A stretch of 64,000 nucleotides of DNA from Patescibacteria group bacterium (GTDB taxonomy: Bacteria; Patescibacteria; Paceibacteria; UBA6257; 2-01-FULL-56-20): assembly GCA_024654525.1 (NCBI GenBank), contig JANLHI010000031.1:1-64000 (forward strand), in the 5' to 3' direction. A model generated the notes under the pieces. That model was not told the origin of the DNA. It did no database searches and was given only the letters and a program-made list of their open reading frames with translations. Position numbers and translations under genes: made by a program. Below, in pieces: positions 32,101 to 39,299 of the stretch (positions are counted from its first letter, which is position 1; each line of letters starts with the position of its first letter).

Positions 32101-35100
32101 ACCATCAAATCCGATGATGTGGTGGGACGTGCTGCGGCATACGAATCCATTATTCGTGGAGAAGTTATTAAAGAGCCGAATATTCCCGCATCATTTAATG
32201 TATTGGTGAATGAATTGAAATCGCTTGGGTTTAATATTGCTCCCATATACGAAGAAGTGGAATCTGTTCATCGTGAGAACTTTTCTGCACTTAAAATCAG
32301 CGTGGCGTCTCCGGAAAATATCAGTGAATGGTCACATGGAGAAGTTACGAAGCCTGAGACAATCAATTATCGTACGCAACGACCTGAGAAAGACGGGCTT
32401 TTCTCGGAGCGTATTTTCGGTCCTACAAAAGATTATGAATGTTATTGCGGTAAGTATCGGCGCATTCGCTATAAAGGGGTGGTGTGTGACAAATGTGGCG
32501 TTGAAGTAACTCGAGCTTCGGTGCGACGTGAACGTATTGGTCATATTTCGCTTGCGGTGCCAGTTACTCACATTTGGTTTTTAAAGAGCGTACCATCTCG
32601 GTTGAGTTTGATGCTTGATGTATCCTCAATGAAGCTCGAGAGGGTGGTGTATTACTCGGCGTACATTGTGACTGATGTTGATGAGACTCGGAAGCATGAG
32701 GCTCTTACGGAGCTTGAGCGTGAAGTGAAGGGTAAACTGAAAATTGTAGGTAAAGATAAAGAGGCAAAGAGCGAAGTGAATTCGGCGGCCGCAGACGTAC
32801 GCGAAATGCTTGAAGGACTGAGGCGTGGACAAGTCCTTTCAGAAGGGGAATATTTCAGTTTGGCGCGCAGATTTGGAGGTGTGTTTACTGCAGGTACGGG
32901 AGCGAGCGCAATACGGAAAATTCTCGAGAAGATGGATCTTCGGAAGGAAATTCAGAGAACGGAAAAAGAAATTGAACTTTCTACCGGAAAAGTAGTGGAT
33001 GCAAAACATCTTCGACGACTGAAGATGTTGAAGTCGATGCTTAAGAACGGTATTCGTCCCGAATGGATGGTACTCACCACATTGCCGGTGCTTCCGCCCG
33101 ACCTTCGTCCTATGGTGGCACTTGATGGAGGGCGTTACGCGACATCGGATTTGAATGATTTGTATCGGCGCGTTATCAATCGCAATAATCGGTTGAAGAA
33201 ACTTCTTGAAATTAAAGCTCCCGATGTAATCGTGCAAAACGAAAAACGTATGTTGCAGGAAGCGGTGGATGCGCTTATCGATAATTCAGCTCGTTTCGGC
33301 ACGCAACAGCTTTCCGCACAGCGAAGACCACTCCGCTCGCTCGCGGATATGCTTAAGGGAAAGCAAGGACGATTCCGGCAAAATCTTTTGGGAAAGCGTG
33401 TGGATTATTCCGGTCGTTCCGTGATTGTGGTAGGTCCCAAACTTAAACTTGACGAATGCGGACTTCCTAAGCGTATGGCGCTCGAGCTTTTCCGTCCCTT
33501 TGTTATTTCTGAAATTGTCCGGCGTGGACTTGCACATAATATTCGTGGTGCATCGCGAGTAATTGAAGAGGGAGGGGATGACGTATGGGCTATCCTTGAG
33601 GAAATTATCAAGACGCGATATGTACTCTTGAACCGTGCACCGACATTACACAGGCTTTCTGTGCAGGCATTTCGTCCTATTCTTGTAGAAGGTCTTGCTA
33701 TTCAAATTCCTCCGCTTGTCTGTGTGGCGTTTAACGCCGATTTTGACGGTGATCAGATGGCGGTACATCTTCCTCTTTCCGATGTTGCTCAGAAAGAAGC
33801 GCGCGAAGTGATGTCTGCGGCACTCAATCTTTTGAAGCCTGCGACGGGTGAACTTATTGTGAGTCCTACACAAGATATGGTATTGGGTTCGTATTATCTT
33901 ACCCGATCTGATCCTGATTTTACCGGTACGCCAAAATCATTCCTTGATATCCGCGAAGCGATTCTCTCATACGATATGGGAATAATTGCATTGCATACTC
34001 CTCTTGTCGTAAACGGGCTCGAGACAACACTTGGAAGACTTATTTTTAATGAAGCGCTTATGGGGACGGTGCCGTATGTGAATGAAGGATTCAACAAGAA
34101 AAAACTTTCTCGGTTGATTGAATCCATATTGAGTGCTCATGGCGTCGAGGTTGCGCGTGATGTGCTTGACCGTGTAAAACTTCTTGGGTTTGAGATGGCG
34201 ACACTATCTGGTATCACGTGGGCTATTTCCGATCTTGCGACTCCTGTTGAAAAGGCAGATGTATTGGCTCGTTCGGAGGAAGCGGTATTACGTATTCGTG
34301 AGCAGTATCAAGATGGACTTTTGACTGTGCCGGAGCGTCGCGCGCGTGTGATTAGCGTATGGGAAGCCGCAAAAGCCGACATTGCAAAACTGGTTTCGGT
34401 TACGCTTTCTCCCACCAATCCCATTTATCAAATTGTCGATTCGGGGGCTCGTGGTTCATGGGCTCAGCCTATTCAGATGATGGGTATGAAGGGTTTGGTG
34501 CAAAATCCGAAGGGTGAAATTATAGAGCTTCCTCTTCGCTCTTCTCTTAAAGAAGGTCTTTCCGTGTTGGAATACTTTATTTCCACTCACGGTGCGCGTA
34601 AGGGAACGACCGATACGGCGCTCAAAACCGCTCAAGCGGGGTATCTTACTCGTCGTCTCGTGGATGTATCGCAAGATATCACTATTTCAGAGGAAGATTG
34701 CAAAACAAAGGAAGGAGTTGAGATGCGGCGTACAGGAGAAAAAGATTTTAACTTACCGTTTGGCACTCGTATTTTTTCGCGTACAGTTCTTGAAGATGTT
34801 CGTGTGGGAAAGAGGGTGGTGGTGAAAGCAGGAGAAATCGTGGATCGTGCTGCTGCCGATCTTATTGAGCAGTCTGATATAGATGTGGTGAAAATTCGTT
34901 CGCCTATTGCTTGTAAAACGTTGTATGGCATATGTGCAAAATGTTACGGCTATGATTTAAGCGATAATAAGCCCGTACAGCTTGGAACTGCGGTGGGAGT
35001 GGTTGCTGCGCAATCCATCGGTGAACCGGGAACGCAGCTTACCATGCGTACATTCCACCTTGGAGGTATGGCGGGTGTTGACATTACCCATGGATTGCCT

Positions 35101-35904
35101 CGAGTCGAAGAAATTTTCGAGGCGCGTCCTCCGAAGGGACGTGCGGCGCTTGCGCCCGCAGACGGCGTAGTAACAAAAATTGAAGATCGTGGTGCGCTCA
35201 AGATACTTACTTTGCGATTGGAAGGGAAAAAGAAAGAAGTTGAACTGTCGGTGCCTCGTTCCGCCTTGCTTTTCACGGAAACAGGCAAAGAAGTGCATCG
35301 TGGCGATCGACTTTCGGAAGGGAATATCGACCTTCGCGAGCTTCTTGAGCTCAAAGGTATTTCTGACGTGGAGCGTTATATCGCAAGCGAAGTGCAGCAG
35401 ATCTATCTTTCTGAAGGTGCCTACATTAACAATAAACATATTGATGTGATTGTACGTCAGATGTTCTCGCGTGTTCGCATAAAAGATGCGGGAGATGCAC
35501 CGGATTTTGTAGCGGGTGAAATCATAGAGAAGCCCAAATTCCTTGAAGTGAATCGCGCGTTGAAAAAGGAAGGGCGAGCGCTTGCGAAAGCAGATCAGAT
35601 ACTTATGGGTATTACGCAGATATCTCTTACTACCGAAAGTTTCTTGTCCTCCGCATCTTTCCAAGATACCGCTCGCGTATTGGTGCGTGCCGCGGTTGAA
35701 GGGCGTGTTGATAAGCTTCGTGGCTTCAAGGAAAATGTGATTATTGGAAGGTTGATTCCGATTGGTAAGAGAAAATCATCGGTACAAGATGACGTTGCTG
35801 ATGAACCGGAAAATATAAAAGAAGAGGAAGAGGGGAAAGTCGAGTCTTCCTCGGATGATTCTCAAAAGGAGAAAGGAGGGGTTGTCGAGGAAATCTCGGG
35901 TTGA
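29104..35904 (+). CDS. rpoBC: fused RNA polymerase beta-beta' subunit
   Basis: One uninterrupted 2266-residue protein. Residues 1-1045 are beta: FGDFPIMTERGTFIINGVERVVVSQL-type protrusion, the rifampicin region (LAELEHKRRISALGPGGLTR), RHGNKG at about 831-836, and the usual C-terminal FNVLVNELKSLGFNI. Residues 1060-2266 are beta': SVASPENISEWSHGEV, zinc site C1113/C1115/C1128/C1131, the catalytic NADFDGD at 1544-1550, trigger loop GEPGTQLTMRTFHLGG from 1973, a second zinc site (CKTLYGICAKC) and an acidic tail. About 14 residues (1046-1059) link them, with no stop and no internal Met; one in-frame GTG (V1052) lacks a good ribosome site. rpsF follows after 33 nt. Confidence 0.97.
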   Translation: MHQKKLPTKDFSSSKPLVQPINLNEVQLDSYKWFLEKGLAELFREASPICDHTGKEIALSFDGYRFDEPKYDETMARYKDATYEAALRVNVSIEYLKTKHKETQEIYFGDFPIMTERGTFIINGVERVVVSQLIRSAGVYFTAIPWRGHNLFGAKIIPNRGAWLEFETDIDGVIGVKIDRHRKTPVSDLLRVLGLSNEEMLKTFENVDTGSVRYIENTLKKDVAKDKDESYLEIYRRLRPGDPATAQTAKGLVDGLFQRFDRYDLGEVGRFKMNQRLLLPKENDTRLLEINDIVAIVREIIGLNNNPEAGPDDIDHLGNRRLKAVGELLQGRLRIGLARLRRIIQDRMSTQAKEDILPAQLINFRPIVAVVKEFFASSQLSQFMDQVNPLAELEHKRRISALGPGGLTRERASFEVRDVHRSHYGRICPIQTPEGANIGLINYLASFAKINQFGFLEAPYVRVEKGRVTGDVVWLDALEEERVKITHAGVPRDEKGNITVSFVEARVKGDPGTVASNEVDYIDVAPHEFISVATSLIPFLQHDDANRALMGSNMQRQAVGSVRPQAPYVGTGEEERVAQYSGYVVLASEDGTVLEADATHVKMDYKKLGIKSYTLQKFKRSNQFTCISQHPIVVAGDTVKKGDVLVDGPSTENGVLALGQNLLVSFMSWEGANFEDAIILSERVVQNDNFSSIHIEDYYCDVRDTKLGPEITTPDIPNISEEKLRNLDEEGIVRVGAEVKAGDILVGKISPKGEAELTAEERLLRAIFGEKARDVKDTSLTLPHGKRGRIVSIKVFDREQGDKLEPGIIKRIQVEVAQLRKVQAGDKLAGRHGNKGVISQVRAVEDMPYLPDGTPVDIILNPLGVVSRMNLGQVLETHLGLAAAKLGYRAITPGLDSASEEDIKNELRAAGYPEDGKTVLYDGRTGKPFENRVSVGVIYMLKLNHLIEDKAHVRSIGPYSLITQQPLGGKAQFGGQRFGEMEVWALEGYGAKHVLQEMLTIKSDDVVGRAAAYESIIRGEVIKEPNIPASFNVLVNELKSLGFNIAPIYEEVESVHRENFSALKISVASPENISEWSHGEVTKPETINYRTQRPEKDGLFSERIFGPTKDYECYCGKYRRIRYKGVVCDKCGVEVTRASVRRERIGHISLAVPVTHIWFLKSVPSRLSLMLDVSSMKLERVVYYSAYIVTDVDETRKHEALTELEREVKGKLKIVGKDKEAKSEVNSAAADVREMLEGLRRGQVLSEGEYFSLARRFGGVFTAGTGASAIRKILEKMDLRKEIQRTEKEIELSTGKVVDAKHLRRLKMLKSMLKNGIRPEWMVLTTLPVLPPDLRPMVALDGGRYATSDLNDLYRRVINRNNRLKKLLEIKAPDVIVQNEKRMLQEAVDALIDNSARFGTQQLSAQRRPLRSLADMLKGKQGRFRQNLLGKRVDYSGRSVIVVGPKLKLDECGLPKRMALELFRPFVISEIVRRGLAHNIRGASRVIEEGGDDVWAILEEIIKTRYVLLNRAPTLHRLSVQAFRPILVEGLAIQIPPLVCVAFNADFDGDQMAVHLPLSDVAQKEAREVMSAALNLLKPATGELIVSPTQDMVLGSYYLTRSDPDFTGTPKSFLDIREAILSYDMGIIALHTPLVVNGLETTLGRLIFNEALMGTVPYVNEGFNKKKLSRLIESILSAHGVEVARDVLDRVKLLGFEMATLSGITWAISDLATPVEKADVLARSEEAVLRIREQYQDGLLTVPERRARVISVWEAAKADIAKLVSVTLSPTNPIYQIVDSGARGSWAQPIQMMGMKGLVQNPKGEIIELPLRSSLKEGLSVLEYFISTHGARKGTTDTALKTAQAGYLTRRLVDVSQDITISEEDCKTKEGVEMRRTGEKDFNLPFGTRIFSRTVLEDVRVGKRVVVKAGEIVDRAAADLIEQSDIDVVKIRSPIACKTLYGICAKCYGYDLSDNKPVQLGTAVGVVAAQSIGEPGTQLTMRTFHLGGMAGVDITHGLPRVEEIFEARPPKGRAALAPADGVVTKIEDRGALKILTLRLEGKKKEVELSVPRSALLFTETGKEVHRGDRLSEGNIDLRELLELKGISDVERYIASEVQQIYLSEGAYINNKHIDVIVRQMFSRVRIKDAGDAPDFVAGEIIEKPKFLEVNRALKKEGRALAKADQILMGITQISLTTESFLSSASFQDTARVLVRAAVEGRVDKLRGFKENVIIGRLIPIGKRKSSVQDDVADEPENIKEEEEGKVESSSDDSQKEKGGVVEEISG

Positions 35905-35937
35905 CGCAATTCCAATATTCAAGTAACCTTTTTCGAC

Positions 35938-36348
35938 ATGGATACTGTATCACGTGAATATGAAGTGGCATTTCTTGTCCGCGAGGAAGATGGGGCGAGC
36001 AAAGTGGTCGCGCTTATTGGAAAGTATGGCACCATACTTTCGCAGGGGCAGTTAAAAAGAGTTGCCTTTGCGTACCCGATTGAAAAAACCGCTGCGGGGT
36101 ATTTTGGAACCGTAAAAGTTTCCGTATTGCCGGATGCAGTGGTGCGTCTTGAAAAGGACCTTGAAACGACGTCGGAAGCACTCCGGTCTTTGGTGCTTCG
36201 TCTTCCTGTAGTGAAAGAATCAAGCGTGCAAGATGAGCAATCGAAGCCGCGACGGGCGCGATTGTCCCGCAGTGAAGTATCTCCAAAGTCTTCTGCGACG
36301 CTTACCAACGAAGCTCTTGAGAAGAAGATAGAAGAGATATTACAATAG
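35938..36348 (+). CDS. rpsF: ribosomal protein S6
   Basis: 136 aa. The S6 fold is visible in REYEVAFLV, then ILSQGQLKRVAFAYPIEKTAAGYFGTVKV and DLETTSEALRSLVLRLPVV. Residues 95-136 are a charged, Lys/Arg/Ser-rich extension not needed for the core. S6 pairs with S18 on the 30S platform. The order rpsF-ssb is conserved, but rpsR (S18) does not follow here. The stop codon TAG lies within the left arm of the long inverted repeat that precedes ssb. Confidence 0.92.
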   Translation: MDTVSREYEVAFLVREEDGASKVVALIGKYGTILSQGQLKRVAFAYPIEKTAAGYFGTVKVSVLPDAVVRLEKDLETTSEALRSLVLRLPVVKESSVQDEQSKPRRARLSRSEVSPKSSATLTNEALEKKIEEILQ

Positions 36349-36453
36349 GAGTAATCGCTAATAATGCGAATTAAGGCAAATAATGCTAATATGACAGCAA
36401 GCGGATTTATTCGCATTATTTAATCAAGATTTGCATTACTAGCGATTACTCCT
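36347..36453 (+). promoter_or_regulatory. long inverted repeat between rpsF and ssb
   Basis: AGGAGTAATCGCTA (36347-36360) pairs perfectly with TAGCGATTACTCCT (36440-36453), and AATAATGCGAAT (36360-36371) with ATTCGCATTATT (36409-36420). The left arm contains the end of the rpsF stop; the right arm ends directly at the ssb ATG. ssb has no visible Shine-Dalgarno of its own. The GCGATTACTCC word recurs before alaS (63081-63091). Confidence 0.7.
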
Positions 36454-36933
36454 ATGAATCTCAACAAAGTTTTTCTCATTGGAAGACTGACTGCCGACCC
36501 GCAATTGCGGAATACGCCGGGGGGACAATCGGTGACTAGTTTCAGCGTTGCGACCAACCGCGTGTGGAACGATAAATTGGGTTCGAAACAGAATGAGACC
36601 GAATATCATAATGTGGTAGCATGGGGAAGGAGCGCCGAAATCGCCTCGCAGTTTTTAAAGAAAGGAAGCATGGCGTTTGTTGAGGGACGTTTGAGAACGC
36701 GAACGTGGCAGGATAAACAGGGTCAGACAAGAAAGACGACAGAAATCATGCTTGAGCGTCTCCAATTGGGACCGCGCAGCATGGGAGGGGGAGGGTCCGG
36801 AGGAGATGCTCCTTTGGGAGGAGGGTTTGCTCCTGCTCAATCCCGCGAGGAAAGTATTGCGGAAGAAGTGCCGGTGATAGATATTGACGAAGAGGGAAAG
36901 GGTGAGATTAAAGAGGAAGACTTGCCTTTTTAG
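36454..36933 (+). CDS. ssb: single-stranded DNA-binding protein
   Basis: 159 aa. OB-fold start MNLNKVFLIGRLTADPQLR, TSFSVATNR, NETEYHNVVAWGR and FVEGRLRTRTWQD, a Gly-rich linker (residues 108-126) and the protein-interaction tip EEDLPF at the C-terminus, equivalent to DDDIPF. Binds ssDNA and recruits replication and repair proteins. Its ATG abuts a strong inverted repeat, so translation may depend on coupling from rpsF or on unfolding of the stem. Confidence 0.95.
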   Translation: MNLNKVFLIGRLTADPQLRNTPGGQSVTSFSVATNRVWNDKLGSKQNETEYHNVVAWGRSAEIASQFLKKGSMAFVEGRLRTRTWQDKQGQTRKTTEIMLERLQLGPRSMGGGGSGGDAPLGGGFAPAQSREESIAEEVPVIDIDEEGKGEIKEEDLPF

Positions 36934-37015
36934 TGTTTCTGCGTTAAAAATGAGAAACTGGGAGTGGGGATATTCCTTACTCCATTCTCTTTACTACTTA
37001 CTTTCTCATAAAACC

Positions 37016-37081
37016 GTGGCAAAGAAAATAAAAACAACTTTAAAGTTGCAACTTGAAGCGGGTAAGGCAAACCCCTCTCCG
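37016..37081 (+). pseudogene. orphan 5' end of a second rplK allele
   Basis: GTG followed by 21 codons reading AKKIKTTLKLQLEAGKANPSP: 19 of 22 residues match the intact rplK N-terminus, but only 46 of 66 bases do, with most changes at synonymous positions. It is cut off by the inverted hairpin element at 37082. The 36934-37015 gap upstream holds no other gene. Confidence 0.8.
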
Positions 37082-37172
37082 TCGTTGCTCCGCTCCTCCT
37101 TAAAACCCATCGGTTTTAATATTTCCGCCACGGGAAAACTTCCGTTTTCCCGACCCTTTTCCCACGTCGCCG
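37082..37172 (-). repeat. hairpin element, inverted copy left of rplK
   Basis: Reverse complement of the family core: on the minus strand GGGTCGGGAAAACGG, AAGTTTTCCCGTGGCGG, AAATATTAAAACCG, TGGGTTTTAAGGAG. Nearly identical to the tRNA-Pro copy at 18506. Its orientation is opposite to the copy right of rplK. Confidence 0.8.
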
Positions 37173-37192
37173 GATTTTAGTTATTTAAAGCA

Positions 37193-37618
37193 ATGGCAAA
37201 AAAAATCAAGACAAAACTTAAGTTACAATTATCTGCTGGTAAAGCGAATCCGGCTCCGCCCGTGGGAACGGCGCTTGGTCCCCATGGTATTAACATTGCC
37301 GAATTTTGTAAGCAGTTTAACGACAAAACAAAAGAAATGACGGGCGATGTGGTACCTGCGGAAATCACGATTTTCGAAGACCGAAGTTTCAGTTTTATTT
37401 TAAAGACTTCTCCGGCGTCTGCGCTTTTGCGTAAAGCGGCGGGAATTGAAAAGGGTTCTGCGGATCCGCTAAAAACGAAAGTAGGGAAAGTGACTAAGGC
37501 GGATGTGCGTGCGATTGCGGAAAAGAAAATGCCTGACTTAAACGCAAACGATTTGGACGCGGCGGAAAAGATTATTCGAGGAACAGCGCGCTCGATGGGG
37601 ATTGAAGTAATCGATTAG
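37193..37618 (+). CDS. rplK: ribosomal protein L11
   Basis: 141 aa, standard length. KANPAPPVGTALGPHGINIAEFCKQFN is the L11 N-terminal signature; FILKTSPASALLRKAAGI and the C-terminal RNA-binding domain (TKADVRAIAEKKMPDLNANDLDAAEKIIRGTARSMGIEV) are intact. L11 binds the GTPase-associated centre of 23S rRNA. rplA, its usual partner, does not follow. The gene is enclosed by two oppositely oriented hairpin elements, with remnants of a second rplK outside them, which suggests that this copy replaced an older allele. Confidence 0.97.
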   Translation: MAKKIKTKLKLQLSAGKANPAPPVGTALGPHGINIAEFCKQFNDKTKEMTGDVVPAEITIFEDRSFSFILKTSPASALLRKAAGIEKGSADPLKTKVGKVTKADVRAIAEKKMPDLNANDLDAAEKIIRGTARSMGIEVID

Positions 37619-37706
37619 CCATATTGTGCGAAGGAGTGGTCGGGAGGAAAACCGCGAAGCGGATGTTAGAAACCGTGGATTTCTAAGGAGAGAGCGAAGC
37701 GAACGA
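37619..37706 (+). repeat. hairpin element right of rplK
   Basis: Begins CCATATTGTGCG, partly complementary to CGCAGTATGG at the right boundary. Core: GTGGTCGGGAGGAAAACCG, CGAAGCGGATG, TTAGAAACCGTGGATTTCTAA, GGAG, GCGAAGCGAACGACG. Shares layout with the tRNA-Leu copy. Confidence 0.75.
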
Positions 37707-37736
37707 CGCAGTATGGGAATAGAAGTAGTGGAGTAG
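37707..37736 (+). pseudogene. orphan 3' end of a second rplK allele
   Basis: CGC AGT then ATGGGAATAGAAGTAGTG GAG TAG reads RSMGIEVVE-stop, against RSMGIEVID-stop at the true rplK end (37589-37618). Seven of nine residues are identical while 8 of 30 bases differ, including an AGT/TCG serine switch. An inverted repeat (GGTTTAAC/GTTAAACT) follows at about 37742-37768. Confidence 0.75.
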
Positions 37737-37831
37737 TTTTGAGGTTTAACTTCTTTCAAGGAGGTTAAACTTCAGCAGGTTGGATTTTTCATAATATTGA
37801 GATGTTGAATCTAAATCTTTTCCCAAAATTA

Positions 37832-37870
37832 AAATCAGCCGGTCCTTCTGGAGCCGGCTGATTTTTTTTT
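37832..37870. terminator. strong bidirectional terminator
   Basis: AAATCAGCCGG ... CCGGCTGATTT stem with T-runs outward on both strands (ATTTTTTTTTT on plus). It separates rplK from the convergent gene at 37893. Confidence 0.9.
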
Positions 37871-37892
37871 GTTGTGACACTACTTGGGAAAC

Positions 37893-38459
37893 TTACGAAG
37901 CGTAAGCTTGCAGTAAGTCCTTCGGTATTTTGCCGTCCCAGACGGGTATGCCTTGAGTATATACCATAAGCTCTCCTCGTTTGTTTCCTTTTGAGAATGC
38001 TAGCATCCTACCCCTTTTAAACCGAATGCAGAGTTGTCCTAGGGACTCATCTTTCACAAATCGGACCAGTCCAATCTCCACATGGTCCCGATTGTTTGAT
38101 TCATCTCCATCTTCACTAAAGTCGAGGACGATCCAGTGGTTGGGGTTTGTGAAGTTGGAGTCGTCATCATGAGGGAGAGGGGAGTAGACATAATAGGTGC
38201 TTCCCCAAAGCCAGAGAATGATTCCATCAAGTCGAATCATGTGAAAGCTTTCCGATCTTCCCCGCCATCTTTTGAAAAGGAAAATGAGAATCGCTTGTCT
38301 CCACTGACTTCCTTTGAAGGTTTTAGCTTCGTTATTGTCCCAGCCGACAGCTCTGTTGACGACCGTAATTTCTTTAACCGGATTTTGCACTGCGCATCCT
38401 TTCTCAAGGAACGTTAGCCATGCTTCCGATATTGCCGAATCGTTCAGCAAATCTAGCAC
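37893..38459 (-). CDS. hypothetical protein
   Basis: 188 aa. No signal peptide or membrane helix. Rich in Trp (TFKGSQWRQAIL, LFKRWRGR, WLWGSTYYVY, NHWIVLDFSEDGDE) with an alternating beta-strand pattern (VEIGLVRFV, LCIRFKRGRMLAF). No family recognised. Transcribed alone, convergent with rplK and divergent from tmk. Two other unknowns in the window (40808 and 45031) have a similar cytosolic, Trp-containing beta-rich look, but I see no convincing alignment. Confidence 0.6.
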   Translation of the reverse strand: MLDLLNDSAISEAWLTFLEKGCAVQNPVKEITVVNRAVGWDNNEAKTFKGSQWRQAILIFLFKRWRGRSESFHMIRLDGIILWLWGSTYYVYSPLPHDDDSNFTNPNHWIVLDFSEDGDESNNRDHVEIGLVRFVKDESLGQLCIRFKRGRMLAFSKGNKRGELMVYTQGIPVWDGKIPKDLLQAYAS

Positions 38460-38536
38460 GGTGACTATCTTTTACTATCATTCAAGAGAAAAGTCAATGT
38501 AATTTTAGGAGAAAAACGCTGTATACTATTGTTATC

Positions 38537-39283
38537 ATGCTCGGAAAATTTATCGTCATCGAAGGCACCGATGGTTCAGGTAAAACCGAGCAATTTAAGC
38601 TTCTCTCCTCACGACTTGAAGCCGCGGACGAATTCGCCCGCCCGCCAAAAAGGGATGAGCGGGGATTTGATGCGGGCGGTCGTTGGAAGATTCAATTGGC
38701 AAAATCTGATTTTCCCCAATACGGCAAACCCTCGGCATATTTTGCGGAGCAGTATTTGAATGGGAAGTATGGCACCGCCGAGGCGGTAGGTCCGGAGCGT
38801 GCCTCAATGTTTTATGCGCTCGACCGGTATGAGGCGTCGTTTGAGTTGCGGAAGGCGTTAGAGGAGGGGAAGACGGTTGTTTCAAACCGCTACGTGGGTT
38901 CCAATCTTGCGCATCAGGGAGGGAAGATTAAGGATAACGCCGCGCGGAAAATATTTTTTGAGTGGGGGTATAAGCTCGAATATGAAACGCTGGGAATTCC
39001 GAAACCGGATGTGAGCATTGTGCTCCATATGCCCGCCGCGGTGGCGCAGGAGCTGGTCTTAAAGAAAGGAGAGCGTGCGTACTTGCATGGAGCGAAGCAG
39101 GATATCCATGAGGCGGATTTGAAACACCTCGAACGTGCGGAGGAAACATATCTCGAGATGGTGCGGCTGTTTCCGAAAGACTTTATTTTGGTGGAATGTG
39201 TGGAGAACGGGAAGCTTTTGACCATTGAGGAAATACATGAGAAAGTGTGGGAGATAGTAAGTAAAGTGATAAACGTTAAGTGA
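38537..39283 (+). CDS. tmk: thymidylate kinase with repeat-encoded insert
   Basis: 248 aa. P-loop IEGTDGSGKTEQ near residues 8-19, FPQYGKPSAYFAEQYLNGKYG, the DR(Y) motif ALDRYEASFELRKALEEG, and NRYVGSNLAHQGGK. Phosphorylates dTMP to dTDP. Relative to the family, about 15 extra residues lie between LEAA and DFPQYG (around residues 34-55: EFARPPKRDERGFDAGGR); they are encoded by a palindromic repeat (38628-38690). Followed 16 nt later by gatB. Confidence 0.88.
   Translation: MLGKFIVIEGTDGSGKTEQFKLLSSRLEAADEFARPPKRDERGFDAGGRWKIQLAKSDFPQYGKPSAYFAEQYLNGKYGTAEAVGPERASMFYALDRYEASFELRKALEEGKTVVSNRYVGSNLAHQGGKIKDNAARKIFFEWGYKLEYETLGIPKPDVSIVLHMPAAVAQELVLKKGERAYLHGAKQDIHEADLKHLERAEETYLEMVRLFPKDFILVECVENGKLLTIEEIHEKVWEIVSKVINVK
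38628..38690 (+). repeat. palindromic repeat translated within tmk
   Basis: CGCCCGCCCGCC (38635-38646) pairs with GCGGGCGG (38672-38679); GACGAATTC outside. It is in frame and inserted after the first helix of the kinase. Confidence 0.65.
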
Positions 39284-39299
39284 TAATTGGAAAACTGAT

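Noticed and set aside
32236..32283. Frameshift or missed stop between rpoB and rpoC
   Set aside because: The frame is continuous through both well-conserved ends with a plausible linker; there is no stop in frame. Only read data could overturn this.
36884..37180. A 98-residue open frame spanning the end of ssb to before rplK
   Set aside because: It joins ssb in the wrong frame to the orphan rplK 5' end and an inverted repeat element; no family, no ribosome site.
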